Part shown: positions 5,609 to 7,255 of the stretch, piece by piece
Layout of the letters: every line of letters begins with the position of its first letter
Numbering within the stretch: position 1 is the first letter of the stretch
Assembly: GCA_016763715.1 (NCBI GenBank)
Contig: JAESTG010000110.1
Location: 1-7,255, forward strand
Direction: 5' to 3'
Length of the DNA stretch: 7,255 bases
Source: Flavobacteriaceae bacterium
GTDB lineage: Bacteria; Bacteroidota; Bacteroidia; Flavobacteriales; Flavobacteriaceae
Position numbers and translations under genes: made by a program
Notes under the pieces: generated by a model
The model's input: the letters and a program-made list of their open reading frames with translations, nothing else
Database searches by the model: none
Told to the model about the DNA's origin: nothing

Positions 5609-6730
5609 ATGCGTAGCCTTCTTTTCCTCTTCGGAATTTTATTCATTTCATCTTCAGTTTTTGCTCAAGAACCTTATAAGTTTACAGAACTAATTGACCT
5701 GGAAGCCACCCCAGTGATAAGCCAGGGTCGAACTGGGACCTGCTGGAGTTTTTCAAGTACTTCATTTTTAGAATCGGAGGTAATTCGATTAACTGGAAAG
5801 CAGATTAATCTTTCTGAAATGTACACCGTTCGAAACACGTACCCTAAAAAAGCAGAGAACTATGTGATGCGTCAGGGAAAGGCTCAATTTAGTGAAGGTG
5901 GGTTGGCACATGATGTGATTAATTCGGTTGCTGAATACGGCTTAGTACCTCAAGATGCATATAGTGGACTATTTGCTGATGAAAGTGGACATAACCATGC
6001 CGAAATGGTAGCGGTAATTGACGCTATGGTCAAAACCTATGTGGATAATCCAGGTCGGAAATTGAGTAAGAAATGGAGAAGTGCAGTAGATGCGGTATTA
6101 ACAACTTATATTGGAGCAAACCCAAATAGCTTCACTTACGAAGGGAAATCTTATACACCAGCTTCCTTTAGAGACGAACTTAAAATTGTTGCGGCAGATT
6201 ATGTGACAATTACTTCTTTCTCTCATGCCCCATTCTATTCTGAATTTATTCTGAATATACCTGACAACTGGAGCTACGGAACATTTTATAATGTACCCTT
6301 GGATGAAATGATTTCTTCCATTGATAATGCACTAGAGAACGGTTATACCGTAGAATTGGATTGTGATGTGAGTGAACGTACTTTTTCTTCTAAAGATGGT
6401 GTCGCAGTTATTCCGAAGAATTCAGCAAATAATAAATTAGCGTTACAAGGAGTATATCCTGAAAAGAATGTGACACAGCAATATCGGCAAGATGAATTTG
6501 AAAATTTCACTACAACAGGTGACCATTTGATGCATATTACGGGTACTTTAAAAGACCAGAACGGAACTAAGTACTATAAAGTTAAAAATAGTTGGGGGTC
6601 TGATGCCTCTAGAAATGCAAATGGTGGTTATGTATACTTTAGTGAAGCCTATATGCGCTTAAAAGCTATTAGTATTACGGTGCACAAAGAGGCGGTTCCA
6701 AAGACTACTTCAAAAAAGTTAAACTTATAA
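5609..6730 (+). CDS. Secreted C1 family cysteine peptidase (PepC/bleomycin hydrolase-like)
   Basis: Papain-superfamily cysteine peptidase of 373 aa, probably exported to the periplasm or envelope. Residues 1-19 are a signal peptide (MRSLLFLFGILFISSSVFA, then Q). The catalytic set is complete: oxyanion Gln39 and nucleophile Cys45 in SQGRTGTCWSFSS, His306 in GDHLMHITG (aligned with the HAM.ITG of PepC) and Asn327 in VKNSWG, with the usual following Trp. The middle section (about 100-250) is the long insertion typical of the C1B/bleomycin hydrolase branch rather than of papain. Cytosolic PepC is about 440-450 aa, so this is a shorter secreted form of the kind found in Bacteroidota. The start at 5609 is preferred to the TTG at 5561 because it places the signal peptide at the N-terminus. 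The gene is divergent from menB. Substrate is unknown. Confidence 0.9.
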   Translation: MRSLLFLFGILFISSSVFAQEPYKFTELIDLEATPVISQGRTGTCWSFSSTSFLESEVIRLTGKQINLSEMYTVRNTYPKKAENYVMRQGKAQFSEGGLAHDVINSVAEYGLVPQDAYSGLFADESGHNHAEMVAVIDAMVKTYVDNPGRKLSKKWRSAVDAVLTTYIGANPNSFTYEGKSYTPASFRDELKIVAADYVTITSFSHAPFYSEFILNIPDNWSYGTFYNVPLDEMISSIDNALENGYTVELDCDVSERTFSSKDGVAVIPKNSANNKLALQGVYPEKNVTQQYRQDEFENFTTTGDHLMHITGTLKDQNGTKYYKVKNSWGSDASRNANGGYVYFSEAYMRLKAISITVHKEAVPKTTSKKLNL

Positions 6731-6760
6731 GAAGAAATCCCTACGTGGCCTGAATTTTGA

Positions 6761-6768
6761 TATATTTG
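6761..6768 (+). promoter_or_regulatory. Possible -7 box ahead of the small exported protein gene
   Basis: TATATTTG matches TAnnTTTG but no -33 TTG lies at the right distance. It ends only 5 nt before the ATG at 6774, so a transcript from it would be essentially leaderless. The gene may instead be read through from the peptidase gene 43 nt upstream; no hairpin terminator was seen in that gap. Confidence 0.25.
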
Positions 6769-6773
6769 AATAT

Positions 6774-7214
6774 ATGAAACGCATATTATTCATATTGCTA
6801 TTACTCCCCGCTCTCGTAATGGGGCAATACGATTTTGAAACTCGTTACTTCACCATGACCGATGAAAGCTTGCCTGAAATAAGCTCGTTTGACATCAATT
6901 TTGGTGAAAATCTGACTTTTGAAAAAGTGAGTTTCTATAATTATAGTAAGGTCACTGTTAAAAATTACTACCAACCCGTAGACATGATGTCGGCATTAGA
7001 GACGCAAACTTCGTTATTGGAAGCTCCAAATGTTAATATTCCAAAACTCAATCAAAAGGAATTTGGATTCTCATTTTCAGTAAACGGAAACAACTCCCGA
7101 GAGGGAACTTTAAATTATGGTATCCGAAATAACGTTTACAAAGAGTCTAGAAGTGTTTTCTTCTGTGCTCCATCCTCAAATTATTACCCAACCAAAAGAA
7201 GGTCGAGATATTAG
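6774..7214 (+). CDS. Small exported protein of unknown function
   Basis: Protein of 146 aa that I do not recognise. Residues 1-17 are a clear signal peptide (MKRILFILLLLPALVMG, then Q). The mature part is rich in Phe, Tyr, Asn and Ser, with short alternating strands ('FDINFGENLTFEKVSFYNYSKVTV', 'KEFGFSFSVNG'), suggesting a beta-rich periplasmic or outer-membrane-associated protein. The last ~22 residues change character, with a lone Cys and a basic 'TKRRSRY' end. The downstream +1 frame is also open from 7117 to 7239 with a protein-like composition, so the 3' end could be frameshifted. The gene lies 43 nt after the C1 peptidase on the same strand and may be co-transcribed with it. The reading frame is well supported up to about residue 112; the true C-terminus is uncertain. 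Confidence 0.65.
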   Translation: MKRILFILLLLPALVMGQYDFETRYFTMTDESLPEISSFDINFGENLTFEKVSFYNYSKVTVKNYYQPVDMMSALETQTSLLEAPNVNIPKLNQKEFGFSFSVNGNNSREGTLNYGIRNNVYKESRSVFFCAPSSNYYPTKRRSRY

Positions 7215-7255
7215 TGAAATCCAAATCATGATTTTCTGATCTAGGCGGTTCAAAA

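Noticed and set aside
5367..5693. Plus-strand open frame of 108 codons across the menB 5' end and the intergenic region
   Set aside because: It is antisense to menB, and its last part is an out-of-frame reading of the peptidase signal region. It has no recognisable domain.

Overview
The window looks like chromosomal DNA from a member of Flavobacteriia (phylum Bacteroidota). Supporting signs are a protein with a type IX secretion (Por) sorting tail, promoters resembling the Bacteroidota TTG-N19-TAnnTTTG form, A-rich translation starts without clear Shine-Dalgarno sequences, a menaquinone gene (menB) and protein sequences typical of marine flavobacteria. Genus cannot be assigned from the sequence alone.

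Layout. (1) 2-1576 (+): asnB, glutamine-hydrolysing asparagine synthetase, missing its first ~30 codons at the window edge and closed by a perfect 14-bp hairpin. (2) 1722-3143 (+): a secreted choice-of-anchor B (LVIVP-repeat) protein with a T9SS sorting domain and its own promoter. (3) 3313-4621 (+): a tightly packed, strikingly AT-rich three-gene unit: RelE/HigB-like toxin, XRE-type HTH antitoxin with a long C-terminal tail, and a SecB-like chaperone. (4) 4678-5516 (-): menB, interrupted by a one-base deletion. (5) 5609-6730 (+): a secreted C1 (papain/bleomycin-hydrolase-like) peptidase, divergent from menB. (6) 6774-7214 (+): a small exported protein of unknown function with an uncertain 3' end.

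The main discovery is region 3. Its gene order, couplings (ATGA overlap, then a 2-nt gap) and the SecB-like third gene match a toxin-antitoxin-chaperone (TAC) module, the arrangement known from Mycobacterium tuberculosis HigB1-HigA1-Rv1957. The inferred mechanism is that the chaperone protects an aggregation- or protease-prone antitoxin through its tail, so that loss or overload of the chaperone frees the toxin. The unit is bounded by a 9-bp inverted repeat (GTTATGTGT at 3173, ACACATAAC at 4632) whose ends are one mismatch from integron core sites. It also has four copies of a TTTAG(G)TTA-like motif in front of it, which could be autoregulatory operators. Together with the base composition this suggests a mobile cassette placed between housekeeping genes.

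The remaining genes are ordinary chromosomal functions: amino-acid and quinone biosynthesis and secreted proteins. No tRNA, rRNA, CRISPR array, transposase or integrase was seen.
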